From positions 1 through 64,000 of the forward strand of contig JAGTXO010000025.1 of NCBI GenBank assembly GCA_019448385.1: DNA of 64,000 bases, in the 5' to 3' direction. This DNA is from Diacronema lutheri. Its lineage: Eukaryota > Haptophyta > Pavlovophyceae > Pavlovales > Pavlovaceae. The notes beneath the pieces were generated by a model. It ran no database searches and was not told the DNA's origin. It saw only the letters and a list, made by a program, of their open reading frames with translations. Shown here one piece after another: positions 41,694-50,888 of this stretch; the stretch's first letter is position 1; every line of letters starts with the position of its first letter. Position numbers and translations under genes: made by a program.

Positions 41694-42641
41694 CTACAGC
41701 TTGAAAGCGCCCTTCGCGCCGAGGAGCAGGAAGGCGCCGCAAAAGAACCAGCGCAGCGCCTCCTGCGGCACGACCATCGCGAGCTGCGCGCCGCCCATCG
41801 CGCCGAGCGCCGTGCCGGCGAGCAGGCCGGGCAGTGCGCGCACGGCAACGTTGCCCATCTGCCAATGCGTGCGCGCGCCAATCATCGACGGCAGCACCAT
41901 CGCGGCGAGCGTCGTGCCGAGCACCGCCTGATGCGGCATGTCGGCTATGAAGGCGAGCGCCGGTGTGACGATGGAGCCGCCGCCCACGCCAAACATGCCC
42001 GACAGCGCGCCGGAGAAGACACCGACGGCGGCGCACTGTGCGAGCGCGCTGTACGACAGCGGCGCGTGCTGCTCCGCGTCGGCCGCGCACGTGCGCTCGC
42101 CGCCGGCTGAGCTGCGATGCTGCAGATAGCCCTTGAGCGGCACAAGCGGCGCGACGGCCATCATGAAGACGCCCATCAGGCGCTTGAGCGTTGCGCCCGA
42201 GAGCCTACTCGTCGCGCGCGCGCCGGCGACGGCCGAGAGCGACGCCGTCGCCGCGATCGCCGCCGCGGCGGGCCAGTCGACCTGGCCGTGCGATGCGAAC
42301 GAGACGCACCCTCCAAGCCCAGTGCTGACGACTGCGACGAGGGACGTGCCGTGCGCGGCGTGCTGCGAAAGGCCGGCGAACGAGGTGAGCAGCGGCACCA
42401 TCACCACGCCGCCACCTAGCCCAGCGAGCGAGCCGAACGCGCCGGCGAACAGGCCGATTGCGCCGCTCGCGAGGTGGACGCTGTACCCGGCCGCGGCCGC
42501 GCCGGCGCCGGTGGCTTCCGCCGAGGCGGGTGGCCCGGTCTGCGCGGGCACACGCGGCGAGACGCTTGGCTTGGCCGGCGCGCATAGCCCGCGCGCGCCC
42601 GGCCGTCGGCACGCGCGGAGGAGGGACGAAAGGGCGCGCAT
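41694..42641 (-). CDS. TauE/SafE family anion permease
   Basis: 315 aa. After a basic, Ser/Arg-rich leader of about 50 residues (a possible organelle transit peptide) come two repeated halves with the family's glycine motifs: GLFAGAFGSLAGLGGGVVMV near the front and FSGALSGMFGVGGGSIVTPA in the middle, each followed by TxxA/GTSLxA-type helices (HAAHGTSLVAVV, HQAVLGTTLAAMV). Seven or eight membrane spans are visible. The family exports sulfite, sulfonates or organic anions; the substrate cannot be read from the sequence. Upstream on the minus strand CCATTTATTTAGGG (about 42,676) may be part of the promoter. Confidence 0.9.
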   Translation of the reverse strand: MRALSSLLRACRRPGARGLCAPAKPSVSPRVPAQTGPPASAEATGAGAAAAGYSVHLASGAIGLFAGAFGSLAGLGGGVVMVPLLTSFAGLSQHAAHGTSLVAVVSTGLGGCVSFASHGQVDWPAAAAIAATASLSAVAGARATSRLSGATLKRLMGVFMMAVAPLVPLKGYLQHRSSAGGERTCAADAEQHAPLSYSALAQCAAVGVFSGALSGMFGVGGGSIVTPALAFIADMPHQAVLGTTLAAMVLPSMIGARTHWQMGNVAVRALPGLLAGTALGAMGGAQLAMVVPQEALRWFFCGAFLLLGAKGAFKL

Positions 42642-43493
42642 TTTGGATCGTTGACGAATCCGGATTCAGCCCCGTCCATTTATTTAGGGCCCTTTTTGAA
42701 CAGCTGCGAGGCGCCGTGGTCCCCGTCGGCGCGGCGCGCGCCGGCGCGGCCGTGCCGGCCGGCAGCTTCGGAACGCCGGCTGCCTTGACGGCGCCTGCCT
42801 TAGCCATCCAGGCTGCGCCCTCGCGCTCTGCTGGCCGCGCTCCGCGCGCCCCGCCGCCCCTGCCCATCGACTGCGCCGGCACCGCGAACAACGTACTTTT
42901 CGCCCCGGTCGGTGGGTTTGGGGGTGGCGGGGCGCGCGCGCACGGCCGCACGAGCGACGGCGGCGTGGCCTTCTCTACGACGAAACCTTCGCTTGCGACG
43001 GCTGCGCCCTCGCGCTCTGATGGCCGCGCTCCGCGCGCCCCGCCGCCCCTGCCCATCGACTGCGCCGGCACCGCGAACAACGTACTTTTCGCCCCGGTCG
43101 GTGGGTTTGGGGATGGCGGGGCGCGCGTGCGCGGCCACGCGGCCAGCATCGCGGCGCTTGCCACGCTGGCGGCGGGTGGCGGTACGCTTCGCGGCGGCGG
43201 CAGGGGGCTGCGACGCGGCGGGGAGGGCGGCGGCTCGCTGGCGGCGGGCGTCGCGCTCTGCAGCGGCGGCGGGCGGCTTGGCGACGTGGCAGGCGGCGGC
43301 TCGGGGGTGGCGGTCGTCGCCGACGATCTTCGGGCCTCGGCGTGCGCGTGCGCGTCGGCGGCGGGCGTCGGAAAGCGTCGTTAGTATATTTATTTCTTCG
43401 GGCGTCGGCAGGGAGCCTGTGAGGGCCTCAAGGGGAGCGATCAGCGACCCCACGCGCTGCCCGTTGTCGTCGCGCCACCGCGCTGCGACCGCG
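42642..43493. other. No gene called with confidence; contains a tandem duplication
   Basis: About 850 bp between the TauE start and the stop of the HD/CoaD-like gene. Several frames are open on both strands. The most protein-like is minus-strand sequence at about 43,310-43,500 (VGSLIAPLEALTGSLPTPEE), which I cannot assign. An AT-rich island (AGTATATTTATTTC) lies at 43,384-43,397. Confidence 0.45.
42811..43140. repeat. Tandem duplication, 189-bp period
   Basis: A block of about 138 bp starting GGCTGCGCCCTCGCGCTCTG at 42811 recurs at 43000 with only a few changes. Both copies run through AACAACGTACTTTTCGCC to GGTGGGTTTGGGG. The 189-bp period is 63 codons, so either strand stays in frame across copies. 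In one minus frame each copy reads PPTGAKSTLFAVPAQSMGRG. Recent duplication, either coding or promoter. Confidence 0.8.
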
Positions 43494-44879
43494 TCAGCCT
43501 CTGACGTCGACGGGCGCGTACATCTGTGCGACCGCCGAGGCGAACCCGGCCGGCAGCATCCCGCCCGCGCGCTGCGTGTCGCCCGCGGCGAGCGCACGGC
43601 GGACAGCCGACGACGAAACATGCGCGAGGCGAGGGTCGGCGCCCAGGAAGCGCGTGCGGAGGGGCCGAGCGGCGGGCGCGAGGAGAAGCGGGCCCACCCA
43701 GTTGAGCAGCTCGAGTGTCCGCTCCGTCGCGCCGTCCGCCGCCCACGAGCGAATGCCGCGGTACAGGCAGTCGGCCCCGGTGGCGTGCGCGTACCGCCAC
43801 ACGTAGCCCTCGTGCACGACGACCTTCACGTTGCGCAGCCCAGCGCTCTGCGCCATCACCGCGAGGAGCGAGCGCCGGTCCGCCGGCGACGCCGCGTACC
43901 GCTTCGCCGGGTTGCACGACACGACGGCGTGCACCTCCTCATATTGGCGCGAGAGCGCGCGCAGCAGAGACAGGTGGCCGGCATGCGGCGGGTTGAATGA
44001 CGCGGCCAGCACGGCGACGCGGCCGGCAGGCACACCGGCGTACGGGAAGGGGACGAAGCCGCGCCGCGCGAAGAACCAGTGCACCGCGCTCGCACCCGCC
44101 GCGAGTGCACACGCGCCCGCCGCCGCGCCGCGCGCGGCCGCGCCGACGCCGAGGTGGTCGCCGCCGAGCGCAAGCGGCGCGCACGCGGCGAGCGCGGCGC
44201 CGGCGGCGAGCGCGCGCGCGAGGCGCGCGCGGAGGGTACGCGCCTCGCGCGCAGCGTTCGCGCGCGCGAGCGCCTCGGCGTGCTCAAAATGCGCCGAGTG
44301 GAAGATGGGCGCCGAGCCGTCAGCCGAGCCGCGCACCGCGCGCTCGAGGAACGCCGCGCGCGCCGCCCAGTAGACCGGCGCCCAGACGTGGCGGTACTCA
44401 GCGCGGACCTGCGCGGCGTATGCATCGTACGCCGCCGGCTCGCGGGCGAGCACCATCATGTCCAGGTCGAGGAAGAGCCGGCAATCCGCACCGGCCGTGG
44501 GCGCTGCGCGGTGGTCGGCGGTCGCCTCGATCCACGCGCCCACCTGGTCGACGAGGCGCGCGTCGAGGCCGCCGGCGTCGGCGGCGAAGCGGCGTAAGGC
44601 GTCGGCCGAGTCGCGCTCGTTCTTCCCGCCGCCGCCGTGTCGCGCGTCGTACACCACGTCGTGAAACCAGATGGCGAGCTCGAGCGCGTCGCGCTCCTCG
44701 ATCACGAGCGCGTGCGCGTCGGACAGCGCGAGCAGCTCGCGCAGGTGCTCGAGCGTATGGTAGTAGCGGCCGGGCTCGGAGTAGCGCGCGCTCAGCTCGC
44801 GCCACCACCGCTCCGCCACCCCGTCCGACACGCTCAGCCGCTGCGTCAGCGCGAGCCAGCGCTCGCGGAGCGCCGCCAT
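43494..44879 (-). CDS. HD-domain hydrolase fused to CoaD-like nucleotidyltransferase
   Basis: 461 aa, no intron. The N-terminal half fits the predicted metal-dependent HD phosphohydrolases (COG4339 type): YSEPGRYYHTLEHLRELL, ALELAIWFHDVVYD, KNERDSADAL, with the His/Asp metal ligands intact. After a hydrophobic linker (about residues 240-285) the C-terminal half is a cytidylyltransferase-like domain: VAVLAASFNPPHAGHLSLLR (HxGH), VSCNPAKRYAASPADRRSLL, and the closing SSSAVRRALAAGD (ISSTxIR-type). This half resembles phosphopantetheine adenylyltransferase and NMN adenylyltransferase; which substrate is used is open. The start at 44879 lies 60 bp from the divergent NKAP start. Confidence 0.85.
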   Translation of the reverse strand: MAALRERWLALTQRLSVSDGVAERWWRELSARYSEPGRYYHTLEHLRELLALSDAHALVIEERDALELAIWFHDVVYDARHGGGGKNERDSADALRRFAADAGGLDARLVDQVGAWIEATADHRAAPTAGADCRLFLDLDMMVLAREPAAYDAYAAQVRAEYRHVWAPVYWAARAAFLERAVRGSADGSAPIFHSAHFEHAEALARANAAREARTLRARLARALAAGAALAACAPLALGGDHLGVGAAARGAAAGACALAAGASAVHWFFARRGFVPFPYAGVPAGRVAVLAASFNPPHAGHLSLLRALSRQYEEVHAVVSCNPAKRYAASPADRRSLLAVMAQSAGLRNVKVVVHEGYVWRYAHATGADCLYRGIRSWAADGATERTLELLNWVGPLLLAPAARPLRTRFLGADPRLAHVSSSAVRRALAAGDTQRAGGMLPAGFASAVAQMYAPVDVRG

Positions 44880-44939
44880 CCAAGTTGGCCGCGGCACCGG
44901 ACCACGCCCGCCAGCAGCAGGCAGCCCCCACTTTGTGCG
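44880..44939. promoter_or_regulatory. 60-bp divergent promoter interval
   Basis: Only 60 bp separate the start codons of the HD/CoaD-like gene (-) and the NKAP gene (+). No TATA-like element fits; the interval is C/G-rich (CACCGGACCACGCCCGCCAG). Transcription of both genes must begin inside it or inside the opposite gene. Confidence 0.55.
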
Positions 44940-47291
44940 ATGGGCGCAACGTCGACCGCGGTGGACCTCCGCGGGCAGCTCACGCGCAAGCGCTCGCTCA
45001 GTCCGCGCGATGGCGAGCCGGGGCGGGACGGAGTGTCGCGCAGCCGCAGCCACAGTCGCAGCCGCGAGCGCAGCGCCAGCCGGGGCCGAAGCCCGCGCGC
45101 GTGTCGCGCCCCGCCGGCGGGTGACAAGCGTTCGCGCAGCCGCAGCGCGACGCGGCCATACAGCCGAAGCTACAGCCGCAGCCGCAGCGCGCGGCGGGCG
45201 TGCAGCCGCAGCCGCAGCCGCAGCCGGAGCCGCAACCGCAGCCGAAGCCGCAACCGCAGCCGCAGCCGCAGCCGCAGCCGCAGCCGCAGCCGCAGCTTCG
45301 CACGCCGGTGGCGTGGACGCGACGGCCCGAGCCGCAGCGCGAGCCCCCTCCGGCATCGCGCGTGCAGCCGCAGCTCCAGCCGTAGCCCAGCTGGCCGAGG
45401 TCCTCCGCCGCGACGGTCGCCGCCGCTACACGATCGCATGCCGCCGCCTCCTCCACCGCCGCCCGCCAGCCGCTGGGGCGATCGGCCGGGCGCAGGCCTT
45501 CCTCCGCCACCGCCGCCTCCGCCCGGCTTTGGCGGCGGCACGCACGGCGGCAGGTGGGGCGAGGGAGGCGGCCAGGGCGCGGGCTGGGGCGGCAGCGGCT
45601 TTGGCGGTGCTCCGCCGCTCGATGTGTCCGCGTTCCAGTCGGCGATGGGAGGGTGCTTTGCGCGCGGCCGCGCTGTCCGCTCTTCCTCCTTCACGCGCCC
45701 CCTGCCCCCGCTCTCCCCGTCCCGCGCCCCGGCCACGCGCCGCGCGCGCCGAAGCAGCGCGCGCGCGAGACGCGCGTCTCGCGGCCAACGCGACGCTCTT
45801 ACAACGCACCCTTTCCGCTCCGCGCGCGCCCGCGTGCTCAGGGCCCGTTCGGGGCCGCACGGCGCGGTCGGCGGCTGCCGCGCCGGCGGCGGAGCGTCTG
45901 GCCCCCAGCTCGATTCGGCTGACTACCAGGCGTGGATCGATGGGCGGCACGCGCAGCGCGAGCGACTGCGCAGGCTGCGGCTGCACGCGATCTGGGTGCG
46001 CTCGCCGTCGCCCGACCGGGCCGAAGCACGCACGGCGGGCGAGCGTGCCGGCGCCTCCGACGGCGTGGGCGACACAGAGCCGACAGTCGACGGCGCGCAC
46101 GCGAAAGCGCGCGCGGAGGACGGAGGCGACGAGGACGGCGGCGGCGGCGGCGCAAAGCCGGCGGACGCAGGCGCGCGCGGCGGTGGCGATTTGGCGGTCG
46201 CTGCCGCCCGGTCCCACCCCGCGTCCGAGCCGGCTTCCGACAAGGCTTCCGACTCAAGCTCGGACCCCAGCTCATCGTCCGAGACGTCGTCCGCATCGTC
46301 CAAGCGGCGGCGCATCAAGCGCGACAAGCGCGGCGCGTCGCGCCACGGCAAGCACAAGGAGCGCACACGCGATCTGGCGCGCAAGGCGCCCAAGCGCAAG
46401 AATTCGAGCAAGGCCAAGAAGGGCAAGACGGCCAAGCGCGCGCGCGAGCGCAGCGCCGATCGCCGACCACCGCTCGACGAGCCGCGCGGCGGCGGCGAAG
46501 ACGACGGCGACGAAGCGGACGAGGCGGCGCGCAAGCGCGCGCGTGCGGACGAGCAAGCCGCGCAGGGTGCGGCTGGCCGGCCGCCGGCGCACGCCTCGCC
46601 ACCGTCACCGTCGTCCGACGGGGGCGACGAGGGCGAAGGCGCGCTCTCCGCAGCGCAGCTTGACGAGCTCTGGGCGCAGGCCTTCTGGCGCGAGAAGCGG
46701 GTTGCGGGAGCGCCCGACGGCAGCGACGACGATGAGCTCGTCGGGCCGAAGCCGCTTGCGGCGATGCCCGCCGGGCACATCAGCTACGGTGGCGCGCTGC
46801 TGCCGGGCGAAGGCGACGCGATCGCCGCATACGTGCAGTCGGGCAAGCGCATCCCACGGCGCGGCGAGGTGGGCATGGAGGCGACCGAGATTGAAAAGTT
46901 TGAGAGCCTTGGTTACGTGATGAGCGGCTCTCGCCACAAGCGCATGAACGAGGTTCGCATGCGCAAGGAGAATCAGGTGCGCGCGCCGCCTTGCGCGCGC
47001 GCGCGCGCGCGGCGTGGCGCAAAGCGCGCGCGCTCACGGCCGTGCGCGCCGCACGTCCGCCCGCAGGTCTACTCGGCGGAGGAGAAGCGTGCCCTCGCCA
47101 TGTTCAACTACGAGGAGCAGCAGCGGCGCGAGCACAAGATCCTTGCAGACTTCCGCCAGCTGATTGCCGCAAAGCTCGGCGGAGCGGCCGGTGGCGACGG
47201 AGAGGCAAGCGGTGCGGCTGCTGGCGGGAGCGGCGACGAGGACGACGATGGCGCCGGGCCGAGCGCTGCAGCCGCCGCCGGCGCGCAGTGA
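44940..47291 (+). CDS. NKAP-family nuclear protein with RS domain
   Basis: About 690 aa after removing two in-frame introns: 45653-45841 (189 bp, phase 2, less certain) and 46977-47066 (90 bp, phase 0, well supported). The N-terminus is a long Arg/Ser domain (SRSRSHSRSRERSASRG and onward), followed by Pro-rich loops. Basic nuclear signals include KRRRIKRDKRGAS. The C-terminal NKAP/SynMuv block is diagnostic: AGHISYGGALLPGEGDAIAA, GKRIPRRGEVGMEATEIEKF, LGYVMSGSRHKRMNEVRMRK, and across the last intron VYSAEEKRALAMFNYEE. NKAP proteins work in splicing and transcriptional repression. Confidence 0.9.
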   Translation: MGATSTAVDLRGQLTRKRSLSPRDGEPGRDGVSRSRSHSRSRERSASRGRSPRACRAPPAGDKRSRSRSATRPYSRSYSRSRSARRACSRSRSRSRSRNRSRSRNRSRSRSRSRSRSRSFARRWRGRDGPSRSASPLRHRACSRSSSRSPAGRGPPPRRSPPLHDRMPPPPPPPPASRWGDRPGAGLPPPPPPPPGFGGGTHGGRWGEGGGQGAGWGGSGFGGAPPLDVSAFQSAMGGCFARGRAVRSSSFTRPLPPLSPSRAPATRRARRSSARARRASRGQRDALTTHPFRSARARVLRARSGPHGAVGGCRAGGGASGPQLDSADYQAWIDGRHAQRERLRRLRLHAIWVRSPSPDRAEARTAGERAGASDGVGDTEPTVDGAHAKARAEDGGDEDGGGGGAKPADAGARGGGDLAVAAARSHPASEPASDKASDSSSDPSSSSETSSASSKRRRIKRDKRGASRHGKHKERTRDLARKAPKRKNSSKAKKGKTAKRARERSADRRPPLDEPRGGGEDDGDEADEAARKRARADEQAAQGAAGRPPAHASPPSPSSDGGDEGEGALSAAQLDELWAQAFWREKRVAGAPDGSDDDELVGPKPLAAMPAGHISYGGALLPGEGDAIAAYVQSGKRIPRRGEVGMEATEIEKFESLGYVMSGSRHKRMNEVRMRKENQVRAPPCARARARRGAKRARSRPCAPHVRPQVYSAEEKRALAMFNYEEQQRREHKILADFRQLIAAKLGGAAGGDGEASGAAAGGSGDEDDDGAGPSAAAAAGAQ

Positions 47292-47345
47292 CAACTGAGG
47301 TTTGCCTGTTTTGGAGCAGGCTGCTCCACAGACACAGTGTGACGT

Positions 47346-48335
47346 TCACGCACCGGCGCAGTCCGAGTTGCGGCGCGTGGCGGAACGAGAGAGCGGCTCC
47401 TCGCGCAGCGGCGCGAGCAGCAGCTCGTCAAAGCCCGACAAGTCCTGCTCGTTGTCCTCGGCGCAGCGCTGCGCCCACTTCTTGGAGAGGCCGCGCGCCG
47501 CCGCGCCACTCGGCGTCGCGCGCGAGCCGCCCGTCGTAGGAGGCGTGTGCGCAATGCGCGGCGCAGTCGTCTCGTTGAGCAGGTCGGCGAGGTCGTCATC
47601 GACGCCGCTTGGCCGCGAGGACGCGAGCGAAAGCGCGGGCGTGGCGAGGGGCGTGGGCGCATTTGAGCCCATGAGTGCGCGTGACGAGGCGCGCCGCAAC
47701 GCCGCCGCTCTCATGCACGGCAGCGCGTCGACGCCGACATCAATGGCCTTGGCGTCCGGCGCGCCGCGCACGTCGAGCGCCGGGGGGCGCAACGATCGCG
47801 TAGTCGGCGTTGGCGTCGGCATCGGCGCACGCTCTGTGCGTGGGCGCGCGTTGCGCACGGCGGCGCTTGCGCACGCCACCGCACGCCAGCGTGCCAGGCC
47901 CGTCCGAATGCGCCGAGCAACTTGATCTTCGCGTGCGCGGTCGACGTGCGACTCGTGCAGCTCGAGCGCCAGGCGCGGCTCGCGCGTGCGGTTGGCGGCG
48001 GTGGCCAGTGCGGCGAAAGCTTGCCCGCAGAGCCGCTCGGCGACAGAGACGCGAACATCGTGCGCACTGGCGTTCAGCGCCTTGACGAATGAGGCGAGCG
48101 CCGGAAAGCGGGCCGCCGCGAGCGGCGCGCGCGCCGTCCACGGCGGCATCTTTGGCGGCAACGGGGGCAGGTGGGCGCACACGCCGGGCGTCGTGCGCAT
48201 CAGCGCGCTGTGAAGAGCGCGGAGCTCGGAGTATCGGCACTCGACACGAAGCGTATGTCCACCAACCACAACGCTCAGCTCGTACTGCGCGGGCCCCCGC
48301 ATCGGCACACGAAACGAGGAGAGGGAGAAGGCCAT
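47346..48335 (-). CDS. PX-domain protein
   Basis: 329 aa. Residues 15-95 fit a PX fold: YELSVVVGGHTLRVECRYSE, LRALHSALMRTTPG, HLPPLPPKMPPW (PPK loop), RFPALASFVKALN. The Arg-Tyr-Ser of RYSEL is the usual phosphoinositide contact. A helical Ala/Arg-rich middle and a Ser/Thr/Pro-rich tail ending in an acidic stretch (DNEQDLSGFDELLLAPL) follow, with no second domain recognised. Likely an endosomal membrane adaptor. It ends 54 bp from the NKAP stop. Confidence 0.75.
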   Translation of the reverse strand: MAFSLSSFRVPMRGPAQYELSVVVGGHTLRVECRYSELRALHSALMRTTPGVCAHLPPLPPKMPPWTARAPLAAARFPALASFVKALNASAHDVRVSVAERLCGQAFAALATAANRTREPRLALELHESHVDRAREDQVARRIRTGLARWRAVACASAAVRNARPRTERAPMPTPTPTTRSLRPPALDVRGAPDAKAIDVGVDALPCMRAAALRRASSRALMGSNAPTPLATPALSLASSRPSGVDDDLADLLNETTAPRIAHTPPTTGGSRATPSGAAARGLSKKWAQRCAEDNEQDLSGFDELLLAPLREEPLSRSATRRNSDCAGA

Positions 48336-48556
48336 GACGTGGTCAATTCCTCGGCGACATTTGGTTGACCCTTGGCGACCTTCTTACCCCACACCTTGAG
48401 TACCATTGTACCAAGAATCGAGATACCCACCGCAAATGAGGTTATGGGCTTCACCATTGATATTTGCAGTGGACAATCACTCATCATGAGAAAGGCCAGA
48501 CTGGTCCCGTTTTTATTTTTCCAGGGAACAAAAACTCAGAAAAGAGTCCAGCAAGC
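48336..48556. promoter_or_regulatory. 221-bp divergent promoter, AT-rich
   Basis: Separates the PX (-) and FKBP (+) starts. It is the most AT-rich stretch of the right half (GTACCATTGTACCAAGAATC, CCCGTTTTTATTTTTCCAGG). A minus-strand frame (48275-48487) within it encodes a hydrophobic TSFAVGISILGTMVLKVWGK and could be a tiny membrane protein, but it overlaps the PX start, so I leave it uncalled. The closing TTTTTATTTTTCCAG could also be an intron end in the FKBP leader. Confidence 0.5.
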
Positions 48557-49033
48557 ATGGGCGCCGTGACGAATGGCGAGGTGGTCCAGATCAGCCCGGG
48601 GCTCACCAAGAAGGTGACGCGCGCAGGCAATGGGCAGCGCGCGCCGTCGGGCTCGACGGTCAATGTGCATTACACCGGCAAGCTCGCCGACGGCAAGGTC
48701 TTCGACAGCTCGCGCACGCGCGGCCAGCCCTTTTCGTTTGAGCTCGAGCAGGGGAACGTGATCGCCGGCTGGGATCGCGGCGTCGCGACGATGACCGTAG
48801 GCGAGCAGGCGGTGCTCACCATCGCGCCGGAGCTCGGATATGGCAGCCGCGCGGTCGGCCCGATCCCGCCAAACTCTACGCTCACGTTTGAGGTCGAGCT
48901 CGTCAGTTGGTCGGCGGTGAATGCGCTGCGCGCCCTTGCGAAGCGCGCGCTCTTCGTGGCACTTGTCCTCGCGTACGCGTACTTTCGCTTCCGCTCGGCG
49001 ACGAATGAGAACACGGGCAACCCGCTGTTTTGA
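48557..49033 (+). CDS. FKBP-type peptidyl-prolyl isomerase, tail-anchored
   Basis: 158 aa. The FKBP fold is complete: GSTVNVHYTGKLADGKVFDS, QPFSFELEQGNVIAGWDRGV, LTIAPELGYGSRAVGPIPPN, STLTFEVELVSW. The residues that line the FK506/proline pocket (Tyr, Phe, Asp, Val-Ile, Trp, Tyr, Phe) are present. The C-terminus adds a hydrophobic helix (ALFVALVLAYAYFRF) with no lysine-rich flank, suggesting a tail-anchored ER or mitochondrial outer-membrane protein, as in FKBP8-like members without TPRs. Its stop lies 6 bp from the carrier gene's stop. Confidence 0.9.
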   Translation: MGAVTNGEVVQISPGLTKKVTRAGNGQRAPSGSTVNVHYTGKLADGKVFDSSRTRGQPFSFELEQGNVIAGWDRGVATMTVGEQAVLTIAPELGYGSRAVGPIPPNSTLTFEVELVSWSAVNALRALAKRALFVALVLAYAYFRFRSATNENTGNPLF

Positions 49034-49039
49034 GGGCCG

Positions 49040-50433
49040 CTACATCGCCCATATGAGCCACTCATATAGGCCAAACGTGATCATCGACTGCGGCACTGCG
49101 CGCACGAGGTTGACCGAGAATCCGTGCCAGAGCGCGCTCACGCCCTCGTTGCGCACGGTCTGCTGCACCGCGTCGACAATCCCCCTATAGTGCCTGCCTT
49201 GGCCCGCGGTGAAGCGCTGGTCCTGCAGCCGCGCGCGCACGAGCTCGTGCGGGTAGGTTGCCGACGACGCCAGCAGCTTTGAGATGAAGGAGGCTGCGAG
49301 CACGACCCACGTCGGGTGCTGCTGCGGAGCCGCCTCGCCCGCGCCGCCCACGCTACTCCGACTGTCGCCGCCGCCGCCGCCGCCGCCGCGCACGGGCGGC
49401 TTGCCGAGCGCCGATGTCGCGTTGCCGCCGCGGCCCTCGCCGCTCGGGCTCCGATTGCCCTCGCCGCGCCGCTTCGCGATTGCGCCGAGTGACGACTTTG
49501 CCGACTCGTACACTGGAAACTGGATTGCAATGTGGCTGAGGCCGAGCATCGACGCGCCCAGCCCGCGGTAGAACGATCTCCAGCCCTCCGCGGCGAAGAT
49601 GTCGCGGCACACCTGCACCATGCCCCGGCCCCGCTCGCCGTGAAGCGCCTGCGTCTGGAGACGCGTGCGCACGACCTGCGGTGGCGCGGGCGCGCGCGCG
49701 GCGGCGAGAGGCGGAAAAGGGGACGGGGGGGGGGGGGGGGGGGGGGGGGGGGAGGTTGCTGTCCTGTGAACGCCGCTTTGCACTCGCGCGACAGCGTTGC
49801 AAAGCACGCGCGCGGCGGCGTGCGGCGTGGCGAGCGCGTGCCCAGAGAGGGTTGGTGAGCACGTTGATCGCAAAGCCCGCGCTGACGGCAGAAAACATGT
49901 GCACGCCAGATGACCTGGCCAAGGCGGACAGTCGAGGCAGAGGAGGGGCGGGGTGGAGCACGCGTCGGCGCGCACGAGCGGAGCGGCGTGCGCGAGGTCG
50001 GCACGCGGCGAGTCGAGACTGCAAGGCACGCGGCGAGAGCAGCCGCGCGCGCGTGCGTGCGGTCGCGCGCGTGCCGAGTGTCGGTGCGCAGCACGTGCGC
50101 GACCGCGGGCTTCATGCGGTCGTAGAGCGGGAAGTAGAGCGACCAGAACACGGGCACGGTCAGGATGGCCGGGGCGAAGCCGCGGAACCACCCCGCAAAG
50201 CCTTCCTCGCGCTGGATGCGCGCGAGCGTGCTCACGATCCCGCTGTACACGGGCAGCGAGGCGTTGCCCAGCGCGCCCTGCACTTGCAGCCGCGTGCGCA
50301 CGACGTCGAGCGGCGAGAAGACCGCGCAGCACACTACGCCCGACGATGCGCCTGCAAAGGCCTTCTTCCATGCGAGCGGCTCGGGGGGTGAGAGCTCGAA
50401 GACACCCGGCGCGTCCTCCGCCTCGCCCTCCAT
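49040..50433 (-). CDS. Mitochondrial carrier (SLC25), folate/pyrimidine/NAD-type
   Basis: Exons 50093-50433, 49842-49914 and 49040-49675 give about 349 aa. All three carrier signatures are visible: FSPLDVVRTRLQVQ, NPLW-VVRTRLQTQ (split by intron 2) and TYPHELVRARLQDQ. The NPLWVVRTR form of repeat 2 is typical of the pyrimidine nucleotide, NAD and folate carriers. Intron 2 (49676-49841) begins GC, not GT; intron 1 (49915-50092) also seems to need a GC donor. Intron 2 holds a 28-nt poly-C on the coding strand. A Gly-rich insert (GGGGGGGDSRSSVGGAGEA) sits between repeats 2 and 3. It should exchange a cofactor or nucleotide across the inner membrane. Confidence 0.88.
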
Positions 50434-50518
50434 CTACGGCGCCGCGCGGGGTCAGGACCCCCGTGCCAACCGCCGACACCGCGGCGGGAGGGATACAAGG
50501 CTGCCTCGGCGTACAACG
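50434..50518. promoter_or_regulatory. 85-bp divergent promoter interval
   Basis: Lies between the carrier (-) and CMC1-like (+) start codons. GC-rich throughout, with AGGGATACAAGG near 50,498; no clear TATA element. Two genes for mitochondrial proteins share it, so common regulation is plausible. Confidence 0.5.
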
Positions 50519-50888
50519 ATGGCGGAAGACGGCCTCGAGGATCGACGCAGGCCGCTCACAAACAGGCGCAAGGACGTGGTGCGCAAGGCGGTGTACGCGC
50601 ACGCCTTCAAGGAGTGCCGCGCTGAGCTTGAAGCGTACATTGGCTGCATGCAAGGGCGCATGCTCTCCGTCGTGTGGGCATGCCGCCCCGAGAATCGCAC
50701 AATGAACGAGTGCCTGCACCAATTGTGCGCGCGTCCGCGCCGCGCGTTTCGCGTCGCATCCACCCGGCCCACTGCTGCACCTCTGACATGCTACTCTGAT
50801 ACTCAACGCGCGCATGCGCAGCACCAACCCCGCGTGCCTCGACAAGGCGTACGAGGAAGAGGAGCGCAGACTCGCGGCCAAGGCGTAG
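50519..50888 (+). CDS. CMC1-like twin CX9C mitochondrial protein
   Basis: Two exons (50519-50724, 50822-50888; 97-bp GT-AG intron, phase 2) give 90 aa. The twin CX9C motif is exact: CRAELEAYIGC and CRPENRTMNEC. The C-terminus after the intron reads TNPACLDKAYEEEERRLAAK. CMC1-family proteins are imported into the intermembrane space by Mia40 and help cytochrome c oxidase assembly with copper. The length fits the family. Confidence 0.85.

Noticed and set aside
43310-43500. Minus-strand coding exon directly after the HD/CoaD-like stop
   Set aside because: It reads like protein, but no start, splice site or domain confirms it.
48275-48487. Small minus-strand membrane protein between the PX and FKBP genes
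   Set aside because: The hydrophobic helix is plausible, but it overlaps the PX start and sits in the AT-rich shared promoter; no supporting splice or family match.
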